Shown here: piece after piece, positions 8,050-15,037 of the stretch
Layout of the letters: every line of letters begins with the position of its first letter
Position numbering within the stretch: position 1 is the stretch's first letter
DNA from: CAZQLE01 sp964593905
GTDB lineage: Bacteria > Chloroflexota > Anaerolineae > Anaerolineales > Anaerolineaceae
Reading direction: 5' to 3'
Assembly: GCA_964593905.1 (NCBI GenBank)
Contig: CAZQLE010000047.1
Location: 1-22,403, forward strand
Length of the DNA: 22,403 nt
The notes under the pieces: generated by a model
What the model was told of the DNA's origin: nothing
Databases searched by the model: none
The model's input: the letters and a program-made list of their open reading frames with translations, nothing else
Translations under genes and position numbers: made by a program

Positions 8050-8958
8050 TTAGAACAGGCGCTGCAACATCTGTTCGCCGTGGCTCAGGTAGTAGAGCGG
8101 GGGAACCTCCAGCATGGTGTAGGCGCCGGGCGACATGCGTGTGACCGCGCGGGCCGCCGAGACCATCACCTGGGCGGTGGAGGCCGGGTTGTGGAAGGTG
8201 GTCTCGAAGCGCAGCAACTGGTTGTCGATGCCCGATGCCCCGCCTTTGCGCTGAATCTGAATGGCGTGGCCCATATCGACCAGCGGGCTGACATCGGCCA
8301 CCTGAAACACGCGCACATCGTCATGGCAGAAGTAAGAATCGGCCAGAATGCGCTGTTTCACTTCTTCAAATTCAAAGCCTGGGGCAATCACCAGATACAG
8401 ATCGCGTTTGTGACAGCCGGGGTCGCCGGGGCGGGTGATGGAGAGCGCATCGTGCACGCCTGCGTATGATTTGGCCGCCACGGTGTGGCCCATGCTCATG
8501 CCAGGCCCGTAGGTCACATAGGTCAGCCCGGTGGGGGCCCAGGTTTCAAAGATGGTGCGGATGATGGTGCTCACGCCGGGGTCTACCCCCGCGCCCATGA
8601 TGGCGGCGGCGTTGTTCTGGCGGGCAATGGGGTCGAGCGTCTGGCGCAGGTTCATAAACGGCTCGCCGTGCATGTCAAAGGCGTCAACGGTGTGAATGCC
8701 GGCTGCCAGCAGCCGGGGGGCCAGCTCGATGACGGCGCGGGTGGGCACACCCAGAATCACCACATCGGGTTTTTCGGGCAGCTCTTCCACCGCTTCCACC
8801 ACCGGCACACCGGGAAAGTGGCGGCGAATTTCCTCCACCCGGCAGCCCATTTCAATAATGCCGCTTAAAGTCATGTCGGGGGCCAGCTCTACAGCGCGGG
8901 CTGAATATTGGCCGATATGGCCACAGCCCATGATGGTCGCTTTAATCTTCGATTCCAC
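8050..8958 (-). CDS. diaminopimelate-dehydrogenase-like NAD(P)-dependent amino acid dehydrogenase
   Basis: The 302-aa protein begins with the Rossmann motif IMGCGHIGQYSARA and continues in the pattern of meso-diaminopimelate dehydrogenase (Ddh): VDAFDMH (Ddh: VDTYDNH), GAGVDPGVSTI (Ddh: GWDPGMFSI), YGPGMSMGHTVAAK (Ddh: WGPGLSQGHSDAL), CHKRDLYLV, and C-terminal YTMLEVPPLYYLS. These comparisons are from memory. Ddh oxidatively deaminates a D-configured amino centre. As the last gene of the aminomutase operon it occupies the role of ornithine-pathway Ord (2,4-diaminopentanoate dehydrogenase) or lysine-pathway Kdd. I infer that it oxidises the secondary amine left by the mutase rather than serving lysine biosynthesis. 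The start is GTG at 8958, with GAGGAG eight bases upstream, 12 nt after the preceding gene. Confidence 0.75.
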   Translation of the reverse strand: MESKIKATIMGCGHIGQYSARAVELAPDMTLSGIIEMGCRVEEIRRHFPGVPVVEAVEELPEKPDVVILGVPTRAVIELAPRLLAAGIHTVDAFDMHGEPFMNLRQTLDPIARQNNAAAIMGAGVDPGVSTIIRTIFETWAPTGLTYVTYGPGMSMGHTVAAKSYAGVHDALSITRPGDPGCHKRDLYLVIAPGFEFEEVKQRILADSYFCHDDVRVFQVADVSPLVDMGHAIQIQRKGGASGIDNQLLRFETTFHNPASTAQVMVSAARAVTRMSPGAYTMLEVPPLYYLSHGEQMLQRLF

Positions 8959-8970
8959 AGCGCACGCTCC

Positions 8971-9429
8971 TCACGATTGGGTTTCAGTTGGATGGAAAAT
9001 GAAGGCCACTTTGTCGCCGGGATGCACACCGGCTTCAAGCCCGGTTTTGAGCGGCAGAGCGGCTTTGATGATGATGTTGAAGTGATTGGGGTAGTGGGTC
9101 AGGTCATAGCCGGCCAGGCTGCCGAGGGGTTTGCCGTTCAGGGTCACCTGGTCGCCGGCCCACAAAATGCCGCCCTGTTCAATTTCAAAAAAGCCGAGAT
9201 AGGCGATCTGGTTGACGGTTTTGCCGGGGGCGGCGTCTTCATTGGTCAGAATCAATTCGTGGATCTCATATTTGCACAGCGCCCGCGAGGGGAAGGGCGC
9301 CAGTTCCAGCCCGCGCCGGTCTGAACGGGCGTGCAGGGTGCAGTTGATGACCCCGACCACGGGAGGTTTTTCGACGCAGGGCGTGCCTGAGGTGCTGAAT
9401 AATTTGTTGGCGTACGGGTCCGGGCTCAT
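8971..9429 (-). CDS. small conserved-looking protein of unknown function in the aminomutase operon
   Basis: I do not recognise this 152-aa protein with confidence. It is soluble, with no signal peptide or membrane segment, and appears rich in beta strands: KYEIHELILTNEDAAPGKTV, IAYLGFFEIEQGGILWAGDQV, LNGKPLGSLAGYDLTHYPNH, and GVHPGDKVAFIF at the end. The repeated GD-x-V and G-K/Y patterns suggest a small beta barrel. The short alpha subunit of 2-amino-4-ketopentanoate thiolase (OrtA) has a loosely similar texture, but I cannot claim homology. The ATG at 9429 is preceded by AAAGGAGG. A TTG further upstream at 9444 overlaps that ribosome site and is less likely. It sits 30 nt after the reactivase-like gene and 12 nt before the dehydrogenase. 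Confidence 0.7.
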   Translation of the reverse strand: MSPDPYANKLFSTSGTPCVEKPPVVGVINCTLHARSDRRGLELAPFPSRALCKYEIHELILTNEDAAPGKTVNQIAYLGFFEIEQGGILWAGDQVTLNGKPLGSLAGYDLTHYPNHFNIIIKAALPLKTGLEAGVHPGDKVAFIFHPTETQS

Positions 9430-9459
9430 AAGCCTCCTTTGCAAGGTGGTGGCAGCGGG

Positions 9460-10506
9460 TTATTGAATTGCAAGCACTTCGAGAATATCGGGCACCGGCG
9501 GCTGGCGCAGGTCGATCACCGGGGTGTGGTTCACCCGGCTGCGGACGGCGTTTAACAGCGCTGGCGGGTTTACGCTGCCCGAAGAATAGGTCCAGGCGGC
9601 CGGTTCAAAAACCGGGTAAAACGGGTTCACCGTCAGACAGCGCAGCGGGAGGGTTTCGAGGTATTGCGGCGGAACGCTCAACCGCTTCCAGATCATCTGC
9701 CAGTCGAGCGGGCTGCCGCTGGCGATCAGCTTAAGCGGGTTGCCAAAGACCCAGCGCGCAATCTCGAGCCCCGGTTTTTCTTGCAGCAGAATTTTTAACT
9801 GGCGCGGGTCGCAGGCGTTGGGGATGAACACCGACTCGACCGGCCGGTCGGCGGCCTGGCGCAGCGCACTGCGCACGGCCGGGCTGAGCAGCGAGGCGGC
9901 ATCCAGCAGCAGCGGCTGCGGGCTGTCGGCAAAGTGAATGGCAATGCCGGCGCCGTGCCGGGGTGAGGGCGGGGCGGCAAAGTTGAACATTGCACACAGG
10001 GCCCGGGCATGGGCGGCGATGGAGGGGATGTCATCATTAAAGGCGGCCCCGGTTGAAAGCACCAGCCCGTCGGTGCAGATCATGGGCACCAGACGGTTGA
10101 GTGCGCCATCCACCAGCAAAATTTCGACCCCCAACTGTTCAAAGCGGGTTTTCACCTGCTCTAGATCGCGGCGGCGGTTGGGCCCGGCCAGCACCACCAG
10201 GCCGGGGGTGGTGATTTCGATGAGCAGAATTTCGCCCAGCACGGTTTGAATGCCGCTGCGCTGCTGCACCCGATAGCCGGCGGTGCCCATTTTGAGACAT
10301 TTTTCGGCCGTGGCAGCCAGGTCGCCGGCTTGCAAGACATAGCGCGGCTTGGGCAGCCCGGTGACGTTATCTTTCAGTTCGCCGTCATAGCCGATGCTGG
10401 TCAGCGCCAGGCGCAGCTCGCGGGCGTGGCAGGCCTCCACCACATATAAGGCCGTGGTGGTTTTGCCGGTGTTCTTGGCGGTGCCTGCAAAACTGATGCT
10501 GTACAC
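9460..10506 (-). CDS. P-loop ATPase, candidate reactivase of the B12-dependent mutase (KamB-like)
   Basis: The 348-aa product starts with a strand and the Walker A motif GTAKNTGKTT (G8 to T17, K15), a variant close to the AKNxGKT form I associate with KamB-type proteins of lysine 5,6-aminomutase operons. The middle part alternates strands and helices (EILLIEITTPGLVVLAGPN, VEILLVDGALNRLVPM), like SIMIBI-class P-loop proteins such as dethiobiotin synthetase. B12 aminomutases inactivate during turnover, and ATP-dependent reactivases replace the damaged cofactor. The position directly behind the mutase gene supports that role. The usual second subunit (MutS-like KamC) is not in this window. The start is GTG at 10506, with GAGG about six bases ahead; it follows the mutase stop by 17 nt. 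Confidence 0.65.
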   Translation of the reverse strand: MYSISFAGTAKNTGKTTTALYVVEACHARELRLALTSIGYDGELKDNVTGLPKPRYVLQAGDLAATAEKCLKMGTAGYRVQQRSGIQTVLGEILLIEITTPGLVVLAGPNRRRDLEQVKTRFEQLGVEILLVDGALNRLVPMICTDGLVLSTGAAFNDDIPSIAAHARALCAMFNFAAPPSPRHGAGIAIHFADSPQPLLLDAASLLSPAVRSALRQAADRPVESVFIPNACDPRQLKILLQEKPGLEIARWVFGNPLKLIASGSPLDWQMIWKRLSVPPQYLETLPLRCLTVNPFYPVFEPAAWTYSSGSVNPPALLNAVRSRVNHTPVIDLRQPPVPDILEVLAIQ

Positions 10507-10523
10507 AAAAACCTCTATTGAGC

Positions 10524-12356
10524 TTAAGCCCTGCGGATCGATCCCTGACCGGTGCGGCCGGGGTATAAACCGTCTTCCTGGTTGCCCAGCAGCCCTTCAT
10601 AAATGGCGGCCACAAAATCGGCGCGCTGCGCAATTTGCTCGAGCACGGCGGTGATGCCCGCGTGCAGTTCGGCCTGCATGTGCTGCGCGGCCGGGGTGGG
10701 CTGAAAATGCGCGCTGCCCATAAAGCGCAGGCTGTCGCGCACGGCGCGCAGGGTATCGACCCGCGCCGGGACCGAGATGGGGCCTTTGGAATAGGCCTCA
10801 TCGGATGAGGCAAAGGTCATGGCCGAAACGCCCATGCTGGAAGCCAGCACGGCGTGGTTGGCGGTGGTCATGGCCGACTGCACCCGGTCGGGGGTGTGGG
10901 TCATAAAGCCCACCGGCTCGCCGGGCCAGACCGGGGTATCCACAATCTCGCGCCAGACGGCCAGTTTGGCGATATTCATATCGACCATATTGTCATCCAT
11001 ATGGCCGTAGATGGTCATGTAGGGTGAGTAGCACAGCAGCGGCTTGGGAATGGGCTTGGCCCCCAGTTTGAGACCCAGCATCATCATAATCAGCAGACCG
11101 GCGAAGGTCTTGTGGGGCGGCACACCGCTCAGCTCGTCGTTGCCGGGGATATCAAACGGCAGGCCATATTCAGCCGCCAGACGCAGCGAATAGACCCCGT
11201 CCACGGTCAGCCGTTCGGGGTCGGTGCCGCCGGCTGTGCCGCCGTAGGGGATGTTAATCTTGAGCAGATCGGCGCCGGCCGCGTGGGCCAACACCTGGGT
11301 CTCGGGGGTGTTTAACCCGCGGTGACCGCGCACATTCCACAACGTGGGGGCTTCCATATTCTGGCGGATAAAGCTCAGGTTTTCGAGGGTCAGAATGGTG
11401 CCGTCGTGTTCGTGGGTCAGGTAGCCTTCCAGCAGGCCTTCGCGCTGTGCGCCCCAGGAGGGGTCAAAATGGAGCACCCCATCGGCGCCCCAGGCTTCGG
11501 CGGTCTTAATGTGTACCACATCCATCACCGGGCAGCCGGTGCCATATTGCACAAAAAAGAGCGGTTTTTCGCCCACATGGCGCAGCGATTGATATTCATA
11601 CCGTGCACCGGCCAGCAGCTCGGGCAGGCGTTCCACCTCGGTCTGGCCCAGCCAGCGCACCCCAGAGGGCAGTTTGCCGGCGCGGTAGGCGGCCTGAATT
11701 TCTTCGTCGCAAAAGCCCAGATATTTCTCCAGCAGATGCCGGCGGGTGGGGCTGTTTGGGGCATCGCGGCGGGCCACACCGGCGGCGAGCATCTCTTTGC
11801 GGATCTCGGCGCGCTGAATGCCGTCGCTGGTTTTGCCTTTCACCCATTCCAGAATCTGGTCGCTGATCACATCCAGCAGCCCGGCAATTCGGGCGTCTTT
11901 CCAGGCGTAGCTGTGCCCTGCCACCACACTGGGCTTGGGGCGCTGCACCTGGGCCGCAAAATCATCTTCCACCGCGCCCTGACGGCCTTCGATGAAGGCG
12001 ATGACCTCTTTAAGGTTGAGCGCACCCACAAACGTGGCGTCAAAGCCCAGTTCGGCGCCCACCTCGCGGGTGATGGCCATGCCGCCCACGCCGATGCGGG
12101 TGTTCTCGCGCAGGCCCGAGGCTTCGGCCAGGTCGATCAACTGGCCCAGCGTTTCGGCCACTTTGTAGCCCAGGGTGCGGCTGACCAGAATGGCCGCGGG
12201 GGGTTCGACCAGCGCGGCTTCGATCACCTCTTCAACCGTAGTGCCGGGCCGCATACTGACGGCGTTAAAACCGGCTTCATCCAGCCGGCGCTTAAGCAGC
12301 TTGATGGCGTTATCGTGTACGGGATCCAATGGAGCGAGCAGGACCTTTTTGCTCAT
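10524..12356 (-). CDS. adenosylcobalamin-dependent mutase: N-terminal B12 domain fused to KamD/OraE-like TIM barrel
   Basis: Residues 1-130 form a B12-binding Rossmann domain resembling the KamE subunit of lysine 5,6-aminomutase: D11-x-H14-x-x-A17 (normally DxHxxG), then AAILVSRTLGYKV, LIDLAEASGLRENTRIGVGG and AELGFDATFV. H14 would ligate cobalt. After a helical linker, residues about 260-560 look like the KamD/OraE barrel: FFVQYGTGCPVMDVVHIKTA, the TLENLSFIRQ segment, PKPLLCYSPYMTIYGHMDDN, and a late VPARVDTLRAVRDSLRFMG. In OraE the order is barrel then B12 domain; here it is reversed. The KamE lysine that anchors PLP (11 residues after the histidine) has no obvious counterpart, though K19 and K22 are near. 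Radical 1,2-rearrangement of an amino acid is inferred. Its ATG overlaps the upstream stop as ATGA. Confidence 0.78.
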   Translation of the reverse strand: MSKKVLLAPLDPVHDNAIKLLKRRLDEAGFNAVSMRPGTTVEEVIEAALVEPPAAILVSRTLGYKVAETLGQLIDLAEASGLRENTRIGVGGMAITREVGAELGFDATFVGALNLKEVIAFIEGRQGAVEDDFAAQVQRPKPSVVAGHSYAWKDARIAGLLDVISDQILEWVKGKTSDGIQRAEIRKEMLAAGVARRDAPNSPTRRHLLEKYLGFCDEEIQAAYRAGKLPSGVRWLGQTEVERLPELLAGARYEYQSLRHVGEKPLFFVQYGTGCPVMDVVHIKTAEAWGADGVLHFDPSWGAQREGLLEGYLTHEHDGTILTLENLSFIRQNMEAPTLWNVRGHRGLNTPETQVLAHAAGADLLKINIPYGGTAGGTDPERLTVDGVYSLRLAAEYGLPFDIPGNDELSGVPPHKTFAGLLIMMMLGLKLGAKPIPKPLLCYSPYMTIYGHMDDNMVDMNIAKLAVWREIVDTPVWPGEPVGFMTHTPDRVQSAMTTANHAVLASSMGVSAMTFASSDEAYSKGPISVPARVDTLRAVRDSLRFMGSAHFQPTPAAQHMQAELHAGITAVLEQIAQRADFVAAIYEGLLGNQEDGLYPGRTGQGSIRRA

Positions 12357-12592
12357 TCTTTTCCTCCTGCGGCTTCCAGCCAGCGGTAATGATCGCCGGG
12401 GTGGTGCACGTAGGTGCGAATGCGCACCCGCGCACCCCAGCCGCGGTGCTCCAGAAACACAATGTCGGCGTGGGGCAGGTTCATTTCGGCGGCCAGCGCT
12501 TCAGCGAGCTCTTTGGCTTCTTCTTCACTCTTGCAATACAGATACGTCTCAATATCCAGGGCATCTACCACCTGGTCGATGGCTTTGGGCAT
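12353..12592 (-). CDS. 79-aa OAM-dimerisation-like subunit of the mutase
   Basis: I chose the ATG at 12592 because AGGAG lies six bases upstream; longer frames would run into the hairpin region. The product has a beta-alpha-beta-beta look: ETYLYCKSEEEAKELAEALAAE, MNLPHADIVFLEHRG, and WGARVRIRTYVHH. This resembles the domain before the B12 fold in lysine 5,6-aminomutase KamE (strand, helix with AAL..ARKMG, strand, strand), called the OAM dimerisation domain, here encoded alone. The stop TGA overlaps the ATG of the 610-aa mutase as ATGA, so translation is coupled and a 1:1 complex is likely. It does not resemble OraS as I remember it. The homology is judged by eye from pattern and context. Confidence 0.65.
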   Translation of the reverse strand: MPKAIDQVVDALDIETYLYCKSEEEAKELAEALAAEMNLPHADIVFLEHRGWGARVRIRTYVHHPGDHYRWLEAAGGKE

Positions 12593-12619
12593 ACGGTGCT
12601 CCTTTCTGAAGCGATGGAG

Positions 12620-12668
12620 AAAAAGCATCCCCTCCGGGAGTGAGAGACGCCCCCGGAGGGGCGTCTCT
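12620..12668 (-). promoter_or_regulatory. attenuator-like pair of mutually exclusive hairpins between the PLP-enzyme and mutase genes
   Basis: Read on the minus strand, AGAGACGCCCC (12668-12658) can pair with GGGGCGTCTCT (12653-12643), giving an 11-bp stem closed by a C(UCCG)G tetraloop of the very stable UNCG class. Alternatively CCCCTCCGGG (12661-12652) can pair with CCCGGAGGGG (12638-12629), giving a 10-bp stem followed four bases later by TTTTT (12624-12620), as in an intrinsic terminator. The two share bases 12652-12653 and 12658-12661, so only one can form. The element lies between the stop at 12694 and the ribosome site of the 79-aa gene. No leader peptide or ligand site is recognised. 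Confidence 0.55.
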
Positions 12669-12693
12669 GCGGTCAAGAGGATTGAGCCGGAAT

Positions 12694-14163
12694 TTAGCTG
12701 ATGATTCCGCCGTAGCGGCTGATGATCTCGATGGCCTTGAACATGGCGCGCACCGACATGCGGGTGGGCATTTCCAACAGGCGGCCTTCTTCGTCGATAT
12801 TGCCGATGCCGTTGGAAACGAAGATGTTGGCGTCGTAGGCGATGGTGGGGACCATGCCCATTTGCGACATGGCGTTCTGCAGAACATGGCTGCCGGCGTA
12901 CATATCTTCGATGGAGAAGATGGGAATGCCAGCCTCACCGTTGGCCCAGGTGTCGAAGTAGTTGAGTTCGACGGCCAGCGAGTTGACCGATTTGCAGATC
13001 TTCCAGCCTTTTTTCAACGCGGCGGGCAGCAGATCGAACTCTTCGAGGGTGATGTTGTAGAGGCCTTCGGTGGCCTGCAGGGCGATTTCGGGGGTGTTTT
13101 TGAGAATGCGCATGGCAGCCAGGGCGCCCGCCAGGGCTTCTTTGCCGGGGTCAAACCCCACATAGGCGGCCTTGCCGTGTGAAGAAAGCGTGCCGTAGCG
13201 TGCGCCGTGAATGCCCAGCGCGCGACGCATTAACACCATCGGTTCTTCTTTACCGATGATCAGGCCGCAGGTGGGGGCGCCAGAGGCTTTATCCATCGAG
13301 TAGATGACCACATCTGCGCCGATCTTGCGGATGTCGGTGCCGACAAAGGGCACGCCCCAGGCATTGTCGACGATGTAGGGCACATCATATTTCATCGCCA
13401 GCTCGCCCAGGCCCTTCTGAAAGACCGATACGCCGTCTTCGTCTACATCGCCATAGCCATAGCCGGGGGTGTCGTAGCCGACCGAAGCGAACCCGGCCAG
13501 GGTGTCGATATGGCGGGTGGCTACTGTGTCGAACAGCTCAACCGATTTGCCGCCATCCACATTGGAGAGGTGGATGATGGGGTTGTATTTGATGCCGTGG
13601 CACGGATATTCGGCGCCTTCGGGCTTGATATAGACCGTATCGAGATTGAAGGCGCGTTTGCCCTGCACGCCATATTCGCCGGCGGCTTCGCCGCGCTCGG
13701 CGTTCACTTCTTTATATTTGGGCGGGAAGGGGCGGCCGTAGGCAGCCTGATGGTGGGTGTGGCGTTCGTAGGGGGCCAGGTAGCGCGCGCGGTAGGGGTC
13801 GCCGCGGCCCAGGGTGGGGGGCATGCACAGCACGTCGAACGAGGTGTTCAGGCCGGCTTCGCAGGTGTTGACCAGGGCGGCGTCATAATCGTCGCCGTAA
13901 TGTTCCTTCACCAGGTCGCGGATCTTTTCATCGAGCACGGCGCTGGGCAGCACTTTGCGCGACACCTCATGCATGGCATCTTCCACGGCGCGGCTGAGCA
14001 AGCCGTGGCAGCCCGAAACGGCCCCGGTTAAACCCACAGCGCCTTTCAACTCGCCGGTAATGCCGATTTCTTCGGCAGCTTTGCGGCATTCGGCGTAGAT
14101 GTTGGCCTGGTTGGCCTGCAGGTGTTTGTACATCTGATACTTGAACTGGAATTTCTTTGCCAT
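12694..14163 (-). CDS. fold-type I PLP-dependent enzyme of unknown reaction
   Basis: The 489-aa product has the fold-type I layout: D266 in IVDNAWGVPFVG should contact the pyridine nitrogen, and K292 in VIYSMDKASGAPTCGLIIG should form the internal aldimine, 26 residues later. The lysine region resembles the SelA / class V aminotransferase group. The large N-terminal part (LTGAVSGCHGLLSRA, NTCEAGLNTSFDVLCMPPTLGRG) is unlike common aminotransferases, and I cannot assign a substrate. It is the second gene of the operon, 30 nt after gntR. A lyase, beta-eliminase, aminotransferase or thiolase-like step on the product of the mutase-dehydrogenase pair is possible. It is not evidently OrtB, which belongs to another PLP fold. 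The ATG at 14163 has AAGGAG nine bases upstream. Confidence 0.7.
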   Translation of the reverse strand: MAKKFQFKYQMYKHLQANQANIYAECRKAAEEIGITGELKGAVGLTGAVSGCHGLLSRAVEDAMHEVSRKVLPSAVLDEKIRDLVKEHYGDDYDAALVNTCEAGLNTSFDVLCMPPTLGRGDPYRARYLAPYERHTHHQAAYGRPFPPKYKEVNAERGEAAGEYGVQGKRAFNLDTVYIKPEGAEYPCHGIKYNPIIHLSNVDGGKSVELFDTVATRHIDTLAGFASVGYDTPGYGYGDVDEDGVSVFQKGLGELAMKYDVPYIVDNAWGVPFVGTDIRKIGADVVIYSMDKASGAPTCGLIIGKEEPMVLMRRALGIHGARYGTLSSHGKAAYVGFDPGKEALAGALAAMRILKNTPEIALQATEGLYNITLEEFDLLPAALKKGWKICKSVNSLAVELNYFDTWANGEAGIPIFSIEDMYAGSHVLQNAMSQMGMVPTIAYDANIFVSNGIGNIDEEGRLLEMPTRMSVRAMFKAIEIISRYGGIIS

Positions 14164-14193
14164 TTTTGATGATCTCCTTGAATATCCGATAGG

Positions 14194-14895
14194 TTACGGT
14201 TGTTGCTGTAGTTTGATGCGGTTGACCAGCTCGTCAAAGTCTTGCTGCGCCAGGTCGGCAGAAACACTGAGCATGTGTTCGCGGGCGGCCTTTTCGGCGG
14301 CATCGGGGTTGCGGTCGATGATCGCTTCCAAAATTTGAATGTGTTCGCTGATCGATTTTTTCAGGCGTCCGCTCTGAAAGTTGGAAAGCATTCGGTAGCG
14401 GGCCAGATGATCGTCGAGGTTTTCGAGCAGGTGAATCAGGCGGTCGTTATCTGACCGCTCGATGAGCAGGTTGTGAAACTGGCGGTTCAATTGTGAGGCC
14501 AGTTGAATATTGCAAGATTCGGCAGCGGCGCCGTGTTCGTTAATCAGACTGCGCGCGGTTTCAATATCTTGCCCGGTGCAGCGGGTGGCCGCCAGCCGCA
14601 GCGCCAGCCCTTCGAGCACGGCGCGAATTTCAAAAATATCAATCACCGACTGGTGCGAGATATCGGCGATATAGTAGCCCTTGTAAGGGATTTTGATGAT
14701 GAAATCTTCTTTTTCAAGCCGTGAAAGCGCGTCGCGCACGGGGGTCTTGCTGATGCTAAGCTGGCGCGCCAGGTCGTTTTCCACCAGACTTTCCCCCGGT
14801 TTAAAGCGGAAGGTCAAAATTGCCTCTTTGATGGCATCGTAAGCGAGCTTTTCAAGCGAGGTGGGTGATGCAACGGGGGTCAGGGGCAGGTTCAT
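14194..14895 (-). CDS. GntR-family regulator, FCD (FadR) subfamily
   Basis: The winged-helix domain occupies about the first 70 residues (LEKLAYDAIKEAILTFRFKPG, LARQLSISKTPVRDALSRLEKEDF). The rest is a helical FCD ligand-binding domain with histidines expected to bind metal (NRQFHNLLIER, SEHIQILEAI, AREHMLSV). FCD regulators usually sense small carboxylates or amino acids and repress nearby catabolic operons. I prefer ATG 14895, with AAGGA upstream, over ATG 14916, which falls inside the palindromic operator. With this start the protein is 233 aa. It is the first gene of the operon, so autoregulation is likely: a consensus promoter and a palindrome over the start site precede it. The ligand is unknown. 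Confidence 0.88.
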   Translation of the reverse strand: MNLPLTPVASPTSLEKLAYDAIKEAILTFRFKPGESLVENDLARQLSISKTPVRDALSRLEKEDFIIKIPYKGYYIADISHQSVIDIFEIRAVLEGLALRLAATRCTGQDIETARSLINEHGAAAESCNIQLASQLNRQFHNLLIERSDNDRLIHLLENLDDHLARYRMLSNFQSGRLKKSISEHIQILEAIIDRNPDAAEKAAREHMLSVSADLAQQDFDELVNRIKLQQQP

Positions 14896-14915
14896 CGGGT
14901 GTTGGTTCCTTGTCA

Positions 14916-14936
14916 TATCATATATCGTATATGATA
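14916..14936. promoter_or_regulatory. palindromic operator, probably for the GntR regulator
   Basis: A perfect inverted repeat with 9-bp arms (TATCATATA, 3 bases, TATATGATA) covers roughly +1 to +21 of the gntR promoter. Binding here would block initiation. FCD regulators commonly bind such AT-rich dyads in their own promoters. The adjoining 11-mer ATATGATACAT (14929-14939) recurs upstream of livK. Confidence 0.65.
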
Positions 14937-14943
14937 CATATTT

Positions 14944-14972
14944 ATTGTAAGTCTGGCGGCGAGGTTTGTCAA
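14944..14972 (-). promoter_or_regulatory. strong sigma-70 promoter of the gntR-mutase operon
   Basis: On the minus strand TTGACA (14972-14967) and TACAAT (14949-14944) are separated by exactly 17 bases, which gives a perfect -35 and a one-mismatch -10. Transcription should start near 14937, at the edge of the palindromic operator. Confidence 0.8.
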
Positions 14973-15037
14973 GTGAAGGTATCGACGCTGATGAAGCGAA
15001 AACTTGTAGCGCGGGGGGCTCTGACCGGGTAAGGCAG

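Noticed and set aside
10524..12356. Calling the 610-aa protein glutamate mutase (GlmS-GlmE fusion).
   Set aside because: The B12 domain and barrel segments match KamE and KamD/OraE better by eye, and no GlmL-type protein is present. A distant GlmE relationship in the barrel is not excluded.
11322..12389. A 355-codon open frame on the plus strand opposite the mutase gene.
   Set aside because: It is antisense to a clearly coding gene, has typical shadow composition (rich in G, H, Q, A), and no ribosome site or recognisable domain.
12353..14163. Assignment of the 79-aa and 489-aa genes as OrtA and OrtB, or of the 79-aa gene as OraS, giving a standard ornithine pathway.
   Set aside because: The 489-aa protein has a fold-type I Asp-Lys arrangement, not the threonine-synthase-like fold of OrtB. 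The 79-aa protein lacks the OraS pattern as I remember it and resembles the KamE dimerisation domain instead.
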